Source of the DNA: JANXLS01 sp038227045
Lineage (GTDB): Bacteria > Planctomycetota > SZUA-567 > H5-PLA8
DNA length: 56,348 nt
NCBI GenBank assembly: GCA_038227045.1
Contig: JBBRQD010000028.1
Coordinates: 1-56,348, forward strand
Reading direction: 5' to 3'
Shown: positions 1-7,237 of the stretch, in pieces
Layout: every line of letters starts with the position of its first letter
Numbering within the stretch: position 1 is the first letter of the stretch
Notes under the pieces: generated by a model
The model's database searches: none
Told to the model about the DNA's origin: nothing
Seen by the model: the letters and a program-made list of their open reading frames with translations, nothing else
Translations under genes and position numbers: made by a program

Positions 1-68
1 GAATGTTGGGCAAGGTCGAGCAAATCGAACGCGGTTTGTTGCCACTGCTGAGGTGCCGGAATAAGCAT
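1..68 (-). CDS. Possible 5' end of a gene running off the left edge
   Basis: An open frame reads leftwards from an ATG at 68 to the window edge without a stop (22 codons, beginning MLIPAPQQWQQ). A GAAGGA sequence about ten bases before the ATG could serve as a ribosome binding site. The same frame is also open further upstream to about position 160 but has no ATG, GTG or TTG there, so it could equally be the remains of a longer gene. I do not recognise the family. The call rests only on the open frame and the putative binding site. Confidence 0.25.
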   Translation of the reverse strand, partial: MLIPAPQQWQQTAFDLLDLAQH

Positions 69-164
69 AGCGCCGTGTCCTTCAAAAAGGTGTATCCCCC
101 TTAAAGAAGTTTCGGCATACTCATTGTCGAAAAATAGTGTTGTCGTCGTGAACGGAGTTTAGTG

Positions 165-1106
165 TCAACGCGTGGCAACATTTTCGCAGAACCACTTATA
201 GGTCCGCTCAATCCCGCCGCGCAGCTCAACCTTCGCTTTCCATCCCAGCGCATGCAACCGTGAGACGTCCAGCAATTTGCGCGGCGTACCGTCGGGCTTC
301 GTCGCGTCAAACACAAGTTCGCCCTTGTATCCAACGACGTCAGCAACCAGGCGCGCCAGTTCCTTGATCGACACGTCCTCGCCCACGCCGACGTTGACGA
401 TCTCCGCCGAATCATAATGCAGCATCAGATGCACCGCGGCATCCGCGAGATCGTCCACGTACAAAAATTCGCGCCGGGGCGCGCCGGTTCCCCAGACCAG
501 GGCGTGAGGCGCACCCACGATTTTCGCCTCATGAAATTTTCGGATCAGCGCCGGCAGAACATGCGAATTTTTCAGATCGAAGTTGTCGCCGGGACCATAG
601 AGGTTCGTGGGCATCAGCGCAATCGCGTTAAAGCCATGCTGCGCGCGATACGCTTGAGCGGTCTTTATGCCGGCGATTTTGGCAATCGCATACGCTTCGT
701 TGGTGGGTTCCAGAATGCCAGTGAGAAGGTATTCTTCTTTCATTGGCTGAGGCGCGAATTTCGGATAGATGCAGGAAGAACCCAGCGCCTCGAGCTTCAT
801 CGTTCCGTTACGAAAGGCTGCGTCGATAATCAAGGTTTGAATCAGCAGGTTCTCGCGCAGAAAATCAGCCGGGTAGGTGCTGTTGGCAAGGATGCCGCCG
901 ACCTTCGCCGCGGCCAGAAATACATACTCGGGTTTCTCGCGCTCGAAGAACGCATTCACCGCCGCCTGATTGCAGAGGTCGACTTCGGCGCGCGTTTTCA
1001 GAATCAATTGGTCAAAGCCGCGCGCCCGCAAATTGCTCACAATCGCGGCCCCCACCAGCCCGCGATGGCCGGCCACATAAATTCTACTGCTGCGCTGCAT
1101 CGTCAT
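165..1106 (-). CDS. fcl: GDP-L-fucose synthase
   Basis: This cytoplasmic short-chain dehydrogenase/reductase is expected to convert GDP-4-keto-6-deoxymannose to GDP-L-fucose by NADPH-dependent epimerisation and reduction. The 313 residues match the family's usual length. The Rossmann motif is at residues 11-18 (VAGHRGLVG), the serine of the catalytic set lies in SSCIYP (110-115), and the Y-x3-K pair is Tyr139/Lys143. The start is the ATG just before the nucleotide-binding strand. The partner GDP-mannose dehydratase is not in the window; it may lie to the left. The next gene, ruvC, is on the same strand 51 bases upstream but is functionally unrelated. L-fucose would feed surface glycan synthesis, in keeping with the epimerase, flippase and glycosyltransferase elsewhere in the window. 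The family assignment is very secure. Confidence 0.96.
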   Translation of the reverse strand: MTMQRSSRIYVAGHRGLVGAAIVSNLRARGFDQLILKTRAEVDLCNQAAVNAFFEREKPEYVFLAAAKVGGILANSTYPADFLRENLLIQTLIIDAAFRNGTMKLEALGSSCIYPKFAPQPMKEEYLLTGILEPTNEAYAIAKIAGIKTAQAYRAQHGFNAIALMPTNLYGPGDNFDLKNSHVLPALIRKFHEAKIVGAPHALVWGTGAPRREFLYVDDLADAAVHLMLHYDSAEIVNVGVGEDVSIKELARLVADVVGYKGELVFDATKPDGTPRKLLDVSRLHALGWKAKVELRGGIERTYKWFCENVATR

Positions 1107-1157
1107 GCCGACAAATTACTGCGATGCGCCCATCATTTCCAGAACCGAAATGGCTGC

Positions 1158-1766
1158 TCACACATGCTGCGACAACGCAATAGCCGCCGCCAGCGCGTCC
1201 GTTACGTCCTCGGGCTTAGGCGCCATTTTCAAGCCAAGCCGCGACGTCACCATCATCGCCACGCGCGCTTTGCCCGCTGCGCCACTTCCGGTCACCGCCT
1301 GCTTGATCGAGCGCGGCGACAGTTCCAGCACTTCGAGATTCGCGCGCGCCAGGGCCAGCAACGCGATGCCGCGCCCATAGCCCATCGCAATCGCCGACTT
1401 CATATTCACGCCCGCGAACGTCTCTTCCAGCGCCGCAAAATGCGGCTGAGTGCGCGCGATAATCGTTTCGAGTTCCTCAAATATTCCGCGCAAGCGATCC
1501 TTCAGCGGCAGTTTTTCGCCGGGGGCGATGCAGCCGAAATCGACGGGTATTAGAGTCTGCAACTTCGCGTCGTATTCGATCACACCCCAGCCGACAAAGC
1601 GCGTGCCGGGATCGATGCCGATCAAGCGCGCGACGACCGGCGCGTCTTTGCGCGCGCGCAGCATCGAGACGCGCTTGAGCCACTCCAGTTTCTTCGCCGT
1701 CGATTTCTTTTTCCCGCCGGTCATGGCGACGAGATCGTCTATGGTGTAAGGTCCATCGAGAGCCAT
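1158..1766 (-). CDS. ruvC: Crossover junction endodeoxyribonuclease RuvC
   Basis: RuvC is the nuclease that resolves Holliday junctions, working with the RuvAB helicase. The RNase H-fold core starts at IGIDPGT (residues 49-55, catalytic Asp52). It continues with LEETF (Glu114) and PEDVTDALAAAI (Asp187 and Asp190), so all four acidic residues are present. The protein has 202 residues against about 170 in typical RuvC. The excess is a basic N-terminal extension of roughly 45 residues before the first catalytic strand, containing a Lys-rich stretch at 19-27. An internal ATG at residue 35 would give a more usual length, but the upstream ATG has a GGAGA motif in front of it. ruvA and ruvB are not adjacent. 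The family is certain; the start is not. Confidence 0.93.
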   Translation of the reverse strand: MALDGPYTIDDLVAMTGGKKKSTAKKLEWLKRVSMLRARKDAPVVARLIGIDPGTRFVGWGVIEYDAKLQTLIPVDFGCIAPGEKLPLKDRLRGIFEELETIIARTQPHFAALEETFAGVNMKSAIAMGYGRGIALLALARANLEVLELSPRSIKQAVTGSGAAGKARVAMMVTSRLGLKMAPKPEDVTDALAAAIALSQHV

Positions 1767-1847
1767 TGAAAAATGAATTCTCCGTGTGCGCTACAGTATC
1801 GTCCGATTCGAATCTGCCATGCATGTAAAATTGGGACAGGACATCGC

Positions 1848-2999
1848 ATGAAATTCACGTTCGGCTTTTTTATTTTGGCTGTATGCGCCGCACTTGCCGC
1901 GGAAGAGGGGCATCCCAAATTCACCATTGTGACGCCGCAGGATTATCAAGTTTATCAGCGTGAAACGCGCACGAAAGGCGTTGTGAAATTTGAAGCTCAA
2001 CATCTGCACGTTGCGATGGATTCAATGCAGTACAGATTCATCGGCAAGCCATTGGACGGCGAGATCGGCGCCGCGTGGAACGACCTGAACGCGGACATTG
2101 ACGGCGAGCATTTCTCCGGCAAGCTTCCCGTTCCCGCGGGAGGATGGTACAAGCTTGAGGTGCGCTTGCTCAAAGGCGGAAAAAGCGTTTTCGAAACGTC
2201 TGTCGAGCACGTCGGCGTCGGCGAAGTCTTCGTTATCGCCGGCCAATCCAACTCGACGAACTACGGTTCCGAAAAGCAAAAGACCGCATCGCTGATGGTC
2301 TCGAGTTTCGACGGCAAAAAATGGGTGCTCGCCGACGATCCGCAGCCCGGCACGGCGGATGGCAGCACGGGCGGCAGTTTCGCGCCCGCGTTCGGCGATG
2401 CGCTCTATGAAAAATACAAAGTTCCCATCGGCATCGCCTCCACCGGCGCGGGCGCAACCAGCGTGCGACAGTGGCTCCCAAAAGGCGAGAGCATGAAGAA
2501 TCCACCGACGATTGAATCACACGTGAAGAAAATCGAGGACGGTGTCTGGGAATCGACCGGCGGTCTCTTCGACGGATTGATGAAACGCGCGAACGCGCTC
2601 GGCAAAAACGGCTTCCGCGCGATCCTCTGGCACCAGGGCGAATCCGACGCGGGCCAGGCGCGCGGCGGCTACCCGGCGTTCAAGCAGATCAGCGGCGCAC
2701 AATACGCCGAGTTCATGGAGAAGCTCATCAAAGACTCGCGTGAAAAAGCCGGATGGGAAATTCCGTGGTTCAACGCGCTGGCCACGTACCACTCCGAAAA
2801 AGACGCGCAGGACGAGGAGTTCCGCGCCGCGCAGAAATCGCTTTGGGAAAAAGGGATTACTCACGAAGGCCCCGACAGCGACGCGCTCCGAAGCGAATTC
2901 CGAGCTGGCGTGCATTTCAACGGCAAAGGCTTGCAGGCGCACGGCAAATTGTGGGCCGAAAAAGTCGGGGCGTATCTTGAGAATGTTTTGAACAAGTGA
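1848..2999 (+). CDS. Secreted sialate O-acetylesterase-like (SASA) esterase
   Basis: This is an SGNH-type carbohydrate esterase related to sialate O-acetylesterases, expected to remove acetyl groups from glycans outside the cytoplasm. The ATG at 1848 is chosen over one 75 bases upstream because it begins a classical signal peptide (MKFTFGFFILAVCAALAAEE) and has a GGACAGG motif before it. The mature protein has an N-terminal beta-rich part. It then shows the nucleophile block GQSNSTNYG (about residues 132-140 of the secreted form) and later WHQGESDA, which carries the catalytic His. Length is 383 residues. It is convergent with a small hydrolase nine bases downstream. The true substrate is unknown, because this family in environmental bacteria is usually linked to acetylated plant or algal polysaccharides rather than sialic acid. 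Confidence 0.85.
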   Translation: MKFTFGFFILAVCAALAAEEGHPKFTIVTPQDYQVYQRETRTKGVVKFEAQHLHVAMDSMQYRFIGKPLDGEIGAAWNDLNADIDGEHFSGKLPVPAGGWYKLEVRLLKGGKSVFETSVEHVGVGEVFVIAGQSNSTNYGSEKQKTASLMVSSFDGKKWVLADDPQPGTADGSTGGSFAPAFGDALYEKYKVPIGIASTGAGATSVRQWLPKGESMKNPPTIESHVKKIEDGVWESTGGLFDGLMKRANALGKNGFRAILWHQGESDAGQARGGYPAFKQISGAQYAEFMEKLIKDSREKAGWEIPWFNALATYHSEKDAQDEEFRAAQKSLWEKGITHEGPDSDALRSEFRAGVHFNGKGLQAHGKLWAEKVGAYLENVLNK

Positions 3000-3008
3000 G
3001 ATAGAATT

Positions 3009-3659
3009 CTATCGTCTGCGGTGCGTCAAAAACCAGTCGAACAATTCGGTTTTCCGATACGTGCGCGTCCAGACGTCATGCAATCCCGTCGGATAAACGG
3101 TGAACTTCGGCGCGTTCCCGATTTTCGTGAGGGCATCGACCATGCGGCGCGATTCGTCGGCGGGCACGATGGGATCGTGCGCGCCGTGAAAGACCCAGAT
3201 CGGCAGCGTGATCAAATTCCAAACCCACAGCGCCGCCGCGCGCCCGCAGATCGGCGCGATCGCCGCGAAACGGCCGGGCTCGTGCGCGGCCAGACTCCAC
3301 GTACCGTACCCACCCATGCTCGCGCCGGTGACATAAACGCGGTCCGCATCGACGGCATATTTATCGCCGATCTCATCTAGCAGCGCGAACAGCACATCCG
3401 TCCGCCAGAAATCGTTTTTGGGGCATTGCGGCGAAACGACCACGAACGGAAACGCCGGATCGCGCTCGCACACCCGCGCCAGGCCAAACGCGCGGACCTT
3501 TTCCAGATCGTCACCGCGCTCGCCGGCGCCGTGCAGATGCAAAATCAACGGCCAGCGTGCCGACGATTTTGCGTATCCGTCGGGCAGATGAAGGAGATAC
3601 TGAATCTCTGCTGTCTTGGAAATCGGCCGAACCAAGTGGTGGGGTGAAGTGGGCATCAA
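3009..3659 (-). CDS. Alpha/beta hydrolase (phospholipase/carboxylesterase-like)
   Basis: This is a 216-residue alpha/beta hydrolase resembling the prolyl-oligopeptidase and carboxylesterase group. The oxyanion-region motif HLHGAGERGDD is at about 41-51, the nucleophile elbow GASMGG places Ser114, and the acid and base are probably Asp162 (FHGAHDPIVP) and His194 (GLHDVW). No signal peptide is visible, so it is probably cytoplasmic. The first residues are MM, so translation may begin at either ATG. Its stop is one base from the end of the upstream acyltransferase gene on the same strand (3661), suggesting co-transcription. Substrate cannot be named from sequence. It could cleave acyl or aryl esters released by the neighbouring esterase. 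Confidence 0.82.
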   Translation of the reverse strand: MMPTSPHHLVRPISKTAEIQYLLHLPDGYAKSSARWPLILHLHGAGERGDDLEKVRAFGLARVCERDPAFPFVVVSPQCPKNDFWRTDVLFALLDEIGDKYAVDADRVYVTGASMGGYGTWSLAAHEPGRFAAIAPICGRAAALWVWNLITLPIWVFHGAHDPIVPADESRRMVDALTKIGNAPKFTVYPTGLHDVWTRTYRKTELFDWFLTHRRR

Positions 3660-3660
3660 T

Positions 3661-4848
3661 CTAAATCACGATGCGCTTAACGTACGGAATCCGCATCACA
3701 ATCCAGGTAAAAATCACGCTCGGGATATAGACCATCAACGTGAGCAATGGAATGCCGAGTAGAATGTACGGCTGCGCGAACGCCGCGTCGCCATACAGTT
3801 TCCTCAGCGACGCGTCCCATCCAGCCAGCATGAGCAACTCGCGAAAGAGCGGATGAACGAGGTAAATTCCCAGAGTCGCCGGTGCGAGCCACTTCGAAAT
3901 AAATTTGCTCAAGCCCGTATCCAGCCACTCGTCGTTGAACGTGTTGACAAAGATCAGCCAGACCGAAATTCCCAGCGCGATGCGCACGGGGCTCACGAAA
4001 TCGTACAGCACGTAGCCCGGAGACGGATATAGCTTCTCGCCGAAATAATCCACCATCAGCGCCGTCCCGCCCGTCAGCAAAAAGATGCATGAAAACGCCA
4101 GGAACCAGCATCCCATTAATGAACGCTTCGACAGTTTCTTGTCGCGCAAAAGATAGCCGGCAAGATAGTAACCGATGAACGGCACGAATCGAATGAACGC
4201 GCTTTCCTCGCCGCCGGTGAATCCGTCGGAGATCGAATTCGCGCACGCAAAACCCAGGCACAGCACCACGGCCAGAGTCACCAGCCGCTTTGACGCGTAT
4301 TGCAAAAACACGCGGAACATCGGCGTAAAGGCGTACAGGCCGGCGATGCGAAAGATGAAATGCAAGTGCGCGTACGGTTTGCCAAGCACGAGATTATGCC
4401 ACACGTCGGCGGTTGGAACTTTCATCACGTAGACGCTGAAGAGCATGAAAAATGTCGTCCAGAACAAGATCGGCACACCCAGCCGGCCGAGACGTTTGGA
4501 GTAAAATTTTTCGGGCGATTCGGCGCGCGCGGGGTCCAACAAAAGAGAACCACTGAGCATGATATAAATGGGCACGGCCCAGCGCGACGCCGAATTGAAG
4601 AAATTGCAGATGTTGTAATGCAGCGGCGCATTCAGGCTGATCGTCGGGATGTATTGAATATTGTCACAGACATGCCCCACGACGACAGCCACCGTTCCCA
4701 GCACGCGCGCCACATCGCCAAAGGGCATGTAACGAGGCTTGGTGCGCGTCGCACTGCTCGCGGAACTTGAATCGGGAACTGGCGCAATGAGCCCGCGAGG
4801 TTGCGATTTCCGGACGACCGGACGCGGATTTCGAACACCGATACCCAA
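3661..4848 (-). CDS. Acyltransferase 3 family membrane protein
   Basis: This is a multi-pass membrane O-acyltransferase of the acyltransferase-3 family, which transfers acetyl or other acyl groups to cell-surface carbohydrates. After a non-hydrophobic N-terminus of about 40 residues, the characteristic opening DVARVLGTVAVVVGHV appears, containing the conserved His of the first membrane helix. About ten hydrophobic segments follow over 395 residues, with IYIMLSGSLLLDP as the typical loop after helix 2. The C-terminal helix ends in basic residues. It probably forms a two-gene unit with the hydrolase downstream. A perfect inverted repeat lies 27 bases upstream of the start. The donor and acceptor are not predictable. 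Confidence 0.85.
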   Translation of the reverse strand: MGIGVRNPRPVVRKSQPRGLIAPVPDSSSASSATRTKPRYMPFGDVARVLGTVAVVVGHVCDNIQYIPTISLNAPLHYNICNFFNSASRWAVPIYIMLSGSLLLDPARAESPEKFYSKRLGRLGVPILFWTTFFMLFSVYVMKVPTADVWHNLVLGKPYAHLHFIFRIAGLYAFTPMFRVFLQYASKRLVTLAVVLCLGFACANSISDGFTGGEESAFIRFVPFIGYYLAGYLLRDKKLSKRSLMGCWFLAFSCIFLLTGGTALMVDYFGEKLYPSPGYVLYDFVSPVRIALGISVWLIFVNTFNDEWLDTGLSKFISKWLAPATLGIYLVHPLFRELLMLAGWDASLRKLYGDAAFAQPYILLGIPLLTLMVYIPSVIFTWIVMRIPYVKRIVI

Positions 4849-4874
4849 AGGCTTTCCTTTCGTTCTGAAATCTT

Positions 4875-4927
4875 AGAGCGTGTACAAGAAGTGGACGCGG
4901 CCTCAAACCATTTCTTGTACACGCTCT
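4875..4927. repeat. Perfect 16-bp inverted repeat
   Basis: AGAGCGTGTACAAGAA at 4875-4890 is the exact reverse complement of 4912-4927, with a 21-base loop. It lies between the divergent acyltransferase gene and the small membrane protein at 5066. There is no T-run at either end, so it is not a standard terminator. It could be a small palindromic repeat or a binding site. Confidence 0.85.
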
Positions 4928-4995
4928 GAGGCCAAACGGACCCTATACCTACAAACTTGAAATGCAAAGGTTACCGGGAATTTTCGAAATTTTCA

Positions 4996-5026
4996 CTGAC
5001 TAAACACGTTTTTGCCGGTATAGAAT
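4996..5026 (+). promoter_or_regulatory. Candidate sigma-70 promoter for the gene at 5066
   Basis: CTGACT (4996-5001) is followed after 17 bases by TATAGA (5019-5024). This is four of six matches at -35, with good spacing, about 40 bases before the start codon. It is a prediction from consensus only. Confidence 0.45.
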
Positions 5027-5065
5027 AGAGATTATGGAGTGCTTGTAATAAGGAGGCGAGTTGCA

Positions 5066-5548
5066 ATGAAACGGATTTCAATTTTGTCATGTTCGATGTT
5101 GCCAGTCCTGTTGCTCATCGCAGCCGTGGGCGTATCGGCCAAAGACCCCGCTTCACACGCAGCGCCTTCACTGTTCCCCTCTATTACGCATGTGGGTTCT
5201 TTAACGCCCCCGCCCAAAGAATGGGCGATGTTTCCGCAGGATGAACCGCCACCGCAAGCGCCCCAAACGCCCGCGCAAGCCGGACAAAATCCAACTCCAT
5301 CGAATGGCCAGTCATCGGTCGGCGGCAGTGTGCATGGAAGCAGTGGCGTTGTATCCGCGGCCCATGTTCACACGGGACCGCACCGCGAAATGCCGCTGTT
5401 GTGGATGCTGCTGACCGGCGCGCTGAGCCTCGGCGCAATCGCCGCCTGCGGAAGTTTGATCGTGCAAAAAGGCGTTGAAGAACCTGCACCCGGCGTCGAT
5501 GCGCAAGACATCCAGGAAGTTTCGGAAGCGCTTGAAGTGACCGCGTAA
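5066..5548 (+). CDS. Small Pro-rich exported/membrane protein of unknown function
   Basis: I do not recognise this 160-residue protein. The ATG at 5066 is chosen over an upstream one at 5039 because an excellent Shine-Dalgarno (AAGGAGG) precedes it. It opens with a lysine-arginine pair and a hydrophobic segment (residues 7-25, ILSCSMLPVLLLIAAVGVSA) that looks like a signal peptide or anchor. The middle is rich in Pro, Gln, Gly and Ser and probably disordered. A second hydrophobic segment at about residues 109-132 (LLWMLLTGALSLGAIAACG) would cross the membrane, and the end is acidic. The likely topology is an extracytoplasmic disordered loop with a C-terminal membrane helix. It stands alone, 44 bases before the epimerase gene on the same strand. 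Confidence 0.7.
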   Translation: MKRISILSCSMLPVLLLIAAVGVSAKDPASHAAPSLFPSITHVGSLTPPPKEWAMFPQDEPPPQAPQTPAQAGQNPTPSNGQSSVGGSVHGSSGVVSAAHVHTGPHREMPLLWMLLTGALSLGAIAACGSLIVQKGVEEPAPGVDAQDIQEVSEALEVTA

Positions 5549-5592
5549 TAATCCTTGTTCGAGCGGCTGGACTTTCGAAAGGAGTTCCCGCG

Positions 5593-6555
5593 TTGAACGT
5601 TTTAGTCACCGGCGGCGCTGGATTCATTGGAAGCCACATCGTTGAATGCCTTATTCAAGAAGGCGGACACGCGGTGCGCGTCGTTGACAATCTTTCGTCA
5701 GGGCGCTTGGAAAACATTCAGCCGTTTTTGGACAAGATCGATTTTCTACAAGGCGATCTGCTGCATGACGATGTTCGCACGCGCGCGTTGCGCGACATTG
5801 AAATCGTTTTCCATCTCGCGGCGCGGCCAAGTGTCCCTTACTCAATCAAGAACCCCGTCGAAAGCCACAGCAGCGGCGCGCATCTGACGTTGTTACTGCT
5901 GAACAGCGCCCGAAATTCGGTTCGTCGTCTGATCTATGCGGGATCGTCTTCCGCCTATGGAAACATGGGGACTTTGCCCGCGCGCGAGGATGCTCTGCCG
6001 AGTCCGCTCTCGCCTTATGCCGCCTCGAAATTGGCAGGCGAATACTACGTGTCTTCCTTTGCGCGCTGTTACGGCATCGACACTGTCGTGCTGCGCTACT
6101 TCAACGTATTCGGGCCGCGGCAAGATCCGTCTTCAGCGTACAGCGGAGTCATCGCCAAGTTCTGCACTGCCGTCCTGAACGATCTGCCGCTAGAGATTTT
6201 CGGCGATGGCTCGCAAAGCCGGGATTTTACTTACGTCGAGAATGTCGTCCGCGCCAACATGCTGGCGGCACGCGCGCCCAAGCCGTTGGGCGGACAAGTC
6301 ATCAATATCGCCTGCGGCGAAGCGTGCAGTTTGAACGAAATGCTGCGTCTGCTTAACGAATTGATGGGGAAGAATCGATCCGCGATATTCGGCGCGGCGC
6401 GCAGCGGCGACATTGTTCATTCACTGGCCGAAATCACCCGCGCTAAAAATGTGCTGGGATATTCGCCGACGGTCGGGTTTCGAGAAGGTCTGGCCAAAAC
6501 GCTGGATTGGTATCGGAGCTATTCCTCGTCTTCCAATTCTTCATCTTCCATTTGA
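5593..6555 (+). CDS. NAD-dependent nucleotide-sugar epimerase (UDP-glucose 4-epimerase-like)
   Basis: This extended short-chain dehydrogenase of 320 residues is most like UDP-glucose 4-epimerases and related UDP-hexose epimerases. It begins with TTG: AAAGGAG stands eight bases ahead and the protein starts directly with the Rossmann motif (VTGGAGFIGSH). Further marks are the Ser of AGSSSAYGN (about 118-126), the Y-x3-K pair in PYAASKLAGEYY, and RYFNVFGPRQ. The true substrate (UDP-Glc, UDP-GlcNAc or a uronic acid) is not decidable. The last 37 bases overlap the 3' end of the convergent cyclo-ligase gene, and the Ser-rich tail is the antisense reading of that gene's acidic tail. Confidence 0.9.
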   Translation: MNVLVTGGAGFIGSHIVECLIQEGGHAVRVVDNLSSGRLENIQPFLDKIDFLQGDLLHDDVRTRALRDIEIVFHLAARPSVPYSIKNPVESHSSGAHLTLLLLNSARNSVRRLIYAGSSSAYGNMGTLPAREDALPSPLSPYAASKLAGEYYVSSFARCYGIDTVVLRYFNVFGPRQDPSSAYSGVIAKFCTAVLNDLPLEIFGDGSQSRDFTYVENVVRANMLAARAPKPLGGQVINIACGEACSLNEMLRLLNELMGKNRSAIFGAARSGDIVHSLAEITRAKNVLGYSPTVGFREGLAKTLDWYRSYSSSSNSSSSI

Positions 6556-7193
6556 TTGACGATCGAATCAATCATTTCCTTGTTCTCTTCATAGAACGCA
6601 TCGAGCAGTGTGTCGGGATTTATGCGTCTTGATTCGGTCAGGATCAAATCAACCGGCAAATCGTTGAAGTCCGCAGGGATTTCAAATTCGTCGAGAATCT
6701 GGAGATCGAACGCCAGTGCGATGATTTTGGTTTTGGACTCGGCATCAACCAGTAATTTATCATAGCACCCCAGCCCGCGCCCCAGGCGATTTCCGTATTC
6801 GTCGAACGCCAGTCCCGGCACGAGAATCAATTGGATCTGTTTTAAATCCAAGACCGGCAAATTCGCGCGCGGTTCGCGGATGTTGAATTTATTGACATTG
6901 AGTTGAGTGGCGAGATCCGTGACGTCGTGGATCACCAGCGTGTTGTCGAATGGGTTGAGCCGCGGCAGAGCCAGGCGTTTGCCGTCTTTCAAGACACGTT
7001 CGAGCAAGCCGTCCGTTGCGACTTCCGCGCCGAACGACGCGTACGCGAGCACGGTTTCCGACTTCTTGTATGCCTTCGATTTCAACACTCGCGCAAGAAT
7101 CGCCGCGCTCTTTTCGCGGCGCTCGTCGTCGCCCATGCCGGCGAGCTTTTTCTTCATGATGACGCGAAGTTCTTTTTTCTGTTCTTCAAACAT
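6519..7193 (-). CDS. 5-formyltetrahydrofolate cyclo-ligase
   Basis: This cytoplasmic enzyme uses ATP to convert 5-formyl-THF to 5,10-methenyl-THF, returning a storage and inhibitory folate to the one-carbon pool. Its 224 residues include the basic N-terminal helix (MFEEQKKELRVIMKKK), the substrate loop near LALPRLNP, the strand LILVPGLAFDEYGNRLGRGLGCYDK and a final DLPVDLILTE. The LGRGLGCYDK block corresponds to the family's GRGGGYYDR loop, with a Leu in place of one Gly. After the conserved fold it carries a C-terminal extension of about 40 residues ending in a run of Glu and Asp, which is the part overlapping the epimerase gene. It is 44 bases downstream of pheT on the same strand and may be the last gene of that operon. 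Confidence 0.92.
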   Translation of the reverse strand: MFEEQKKELRVIMKKKLAGMGDDERREKSAAILARVLKSKAYKKSETVLAYASFGAEVATDGLLERVLKDGKRLALPRLNPFDNTLVIHDVTDLATQLNVNKFNIREPRANLPVLDLKQIQLILVPGLAFDEYGNRLGRGLGCYDKLLVDAESKTKIIALAFDLQILDEFEIPADFNDLPVDLILTESRRINPDTLLDAFYEENKEMIDSIVNQMEDEELEDEE

Positions 7194-7237
7194 GGCACGC
7201 TCGCAATGTGGAAAAACGGTTCGTTACGCACTTCCGT

